Notes under the pieces: generated by a model | The model's input: the letters and a program-made list of their open reading frames with translations, nothing else | Databases searched by the model: none | What the model was told of the DNA's origin: nothing | Made by a program: the position numbers and the translations under genes | Part shown: piece after piece, positions 5,683-6,732 of the stretch | Layout: every line of letters begins with the position of its first letter | How positions within the stretch are numbered: position 1 is the first letter of the stretch | Source of the DNA: Verrucomicrobiales bacterium | GTDB taxonomy: Bacteria; Verrucomicrobiota; Verrucomicrobiia; Limisphaerales; UBA9464 | Direction: 5' to 3' | NCBI GenBank assembly: GCA_003445095.1 | Contig: DLVS01000597.1 | Location: 5,590 to 12,321 of the forward strand | DNA: 6,732 nt

Positions 5683-6732
<1,050 letters not shown>

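Overview
The window most likely comes from a moderately GC-rich member of the Verrucomicrobiota (or close PVC relatives). The clearest sign is a type II pseudopilin whose N-terminus ([19 protein letters not shown], then [23 protein letters not shown]) and H-X9-D C-terminal motif are typical of the large pseudopilin families of that phylum. Palindromic repeats between the genes and mostly Shine-Dalgarno-poor starts are compatible with this. The assignment is inference; no rRNA or other taxonomic marker is present.

Layout from left to right. 1-352 (minus): N-terminal receiver domain of an OmpR-type response regulator, cut by the window edge. 353-678: divergent intergenic region with a perfect 18-bp-arm palindrome. 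679-1494 (plus): sugar phosphate isomerase/epimerase-like TIM barrel. 1605-2042 (plus): small alanine/lysine-rich lipoprotein behind a good sigma70-like promoter. 2067-2210: first copy of a palindromic dispersed repeat, between convergent genes. 2289-3023 (minus): uppS. 3030-4304 (minus): purA, directly upstream of uppS and apparently in one operon with it. 4305-4818: purA leader with a terminator-like hairpin, a possible promoter and the second repeat copy. 4819-5601 (minus): pseudopilin. 5602-5859: divergent intergenic region with another palindromic element and a heptamer tandem repeat. 5860-6732 (plus): ilvC, cut by the right edge.

The protein-coding genes are mostly housekeeping: purine synthesis (PurA), cell-wall lipid carrier synthesis (UppS), branched-chain amino acid synthesis (IlvC). 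Accessory envelope or regulatory genes lie between them. PurA and UppS share no pathway, but the 6-nt gap, with the purA stop inside the uppS ribosome-binding site, points to co-transcription and translational coupling. The other genes look like independent units.

I found no phage, insertion sequence, CRISPR, toxin-antitoxin or defence genes, and no clear new multi-gene system. The least explained content is non-coding: the palindrome at 476-513, the pair of ~143-bp repeats sharing terminal inverted repeats, the hairpin in the purA leader, and the 86-bp palindromic element upstream of ilvC.
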